From the NCBI GenBank assembly GCA_028822955.1, contig JAPKCL010000110.1:1-5653 (forward strand): 5,653 nucleotides of DNA, in the 5' to 3' direction. How positions within the stretch are numbered: position 1 is the first letter of the stretch; the number at the start of each line of letters is the position of its first letter. Under the pieces are notes generated by a model. That model was not told where the DNA came from and made no database searches. It worked only from the letters and a program-made list of their open reading frames with translations. Below are positions 4,727 to 5,653 of this stretch, piece by piece. The position numbers were made by a program, and so were the translations under genes. The stretch is from Candidatus Poseidoniaceae archaeon (GTDB lineage Archaea; Thermoplasmatota; Poseidoniia; Poseidoniales; Poseidoniaceae).

Positions 4727-5653
4727 ATGCGAGGGCACTTTTTCTTGGGCGTATGCCTCCTTATCTTACTCTTGCCAGCAGTACCTGCGCAACCTGAGTC
4801 ACTGATTGAATTGAAACTGGTCGACTCTCTCGAAGACTCTGATATTGGTATACATGCAGGGAAGGTATCACCGGATGGCTTGTCGGTCTTACTTGTCGGG
4901 GAGAATGGATATGCACATCGCGTCTCTGCACTTCATGCTGAAGACCGGAGCCAAGATGTGGAACTGAGTACGGGGCGGAATGCTGCGTTACATGATGTGT
5001 CTTGGCATCCACGGGGCGAAACAGCCTTGATCACTGGTGATATGGGAGTTGCTCTACGTTATTCGACTGAAAACCATGCGGTAACGACCGTCAATGGTTC
5101 AGGTTCGGTTATTGGACTCAATATGACTGCAGTTGAATGGCGACCTGCGGGTGATTATGCTTACTTTGGTGCATCCGATGGTAGCCTTTGGAAGTTTAAT
5201 GAAGGCTCAGGTATGACTGCTATAGCCGAAACTCGCAGTTCTGCAATAAGCGATATCGCCTGCCATCGCAGTCAAAATATTTGTGTGGTCGCAACACTCA
5301 ATGACGGTCTCGCCGTTCTTTCGACGAACGACCAACTTACATTCCTTCCAGGCACCGGCGGCGATACATGGGTCGGTGTCGATTGTGCAGACCCTACCTT
5401 GAATGAGTGTGTCGGATTTGCCAGCGGGTTGAGAACTCAAGCCATTCGACTGGATATGGTGGATGCGAGTGAATCTACAACACGGAGCATCATGCAACTC
5501 TCCTCGCTGGACGGTGATTTCACCGGAGTCTCTCGAGGGCACGATGGAACCACTTTGATTCACATGGCGCCATTCTCAACAATTCGCCAACAACCGTTGG
5601 TATCTGAAGCATTTGCCCAAATTGTATCTGAGGATGCAATGGCATGGGATGCA
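4727..5653 (+). CDS. Secreted WD40-like beta-propeller protein, N-terminal part
   Basis: The frame is open from ATG 4727 to the right edge (309 codons, no stop), so the C-terminus is missing. Residues 1-21 form a signal peptide: Arg2 and His4, a hydrophobic core FFLGVCLLILLL (5-16), and a VPA cleavage site before Gln22. The rest is a series of propeller-like repeats about 40-45 residues apart, starting near 43, 88, 133, 174, 215 and 265. They follow a WD40-like pattern such as DVSWHPRGETALITGDMG (90-107) and AVEWRPAGDYAYFGASDG (135-152). Blades 4 and 5 carry cysteine pairs at similar places (C179/C186 and C220/C228), possibly disulfides outside the membrane. Large surface propellers are common in marine Thermoplasmatota, often with a C-terminal membrane anchor, which cannot be seen here. 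No catalytic motif; substrate or partner unknown. An in-frame ATG at 4685 would add 14 residues. Confidence 0.85.
   Translation, partial: MRGHFFLGVCLLILLLPAVPAQPESLIELKLVDSLEDSDIGIHAGKVSPDGLSVLLVGENGYAHRVSALHAEDRSQDVELSTGRNAALHDVSWHPRGETALITGDMGVALRYSTENHAVTTVNGSGSVIGLNMTAVEWRPAGDYAYFGASDGSLWKFNEGSGMTAIAETRSSAISDIACHRSQNICVVATLNDGLAVLSTNDQLTFLPGTGGDTWVGVDCADPTLNECVGFASGLRTQAIRLDMVDASESTTRSIMQLSSLDGDFTGVSRGHDGTTLIHMAPFSTIRQQPLVSEAFAQIVSEDAMAWDA

Noticed and set aside
5207..5563. Minus-strand open frame of 118 codons inside the propeller gene
   Set aside because: The plus strand has a signal peptide and periodic propeller blades; the antisense product shows no domain pattern.

Overview
The window looks like a piece of a mesophilic archaeal chromosome, most likely from the marine Thermoplasmatota (Poseidoniia, Marine Group II/III type). 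This is inferred from an archaeal/eukaryal-type tyrosyl-tRNA synthetase, a protein built like the N-terminal half of the archaeal MCM helicase, a secreted beta-propeller protein, very tight gene packing and at least one probable leaderless start. The lineage call was made by eye and was not tested by a search. Six protein genes cover almost everything, and I see no tRNA, rRNA, CRISPR array or insertion sequence.

Layout. (1) 1-195, + strand: C-terminal end of a metallo-beta-lactamase-fold hydrolase, cut by the left edge. (2) 196-1876, - strand: an etfB-etfA operon for the two subunits of an electron transfer flavoprotein; its last stop codon abuts the stop of the hydrolase gene. (3) 1877-2062: a divergent intergenic region with the control signals for etfBA and the next gene. 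(4) 2063-2947, + strand: a 294-residue protein that matches the whole N-terminal domain of an archaeal MCM (helical domain, OB fold, four-cysteine zinc motif, arginine-rich hairpin) and stops where the AAA+ ATPase would begin. (5) 2936-4619, - strand: a two-gene operon with a small conserved hypothetical protein followed 13 nt later by tyrS; tyrS overlaps the MCM-like gene tail to tail by 12 bp. (6) 4620-4726: a short divergent promoter region. (7) 4727 to the right edge, + strand: a secreted, WD40-like beta-propeller protein, open to the edge.

The genes do not form one pathway. EtfB and EtfA form one heterodimer that carries electrons from flavin dehydrogenases; TyrRS is a translation housekeeping enzyme co-transcribed with an unknown protein; the propeller is extracytoplasmic. 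The most notable item is the ATPase-less MCM-like protein, which could act as a DNA-binding factor or a modifier of the true MCM hexamer.
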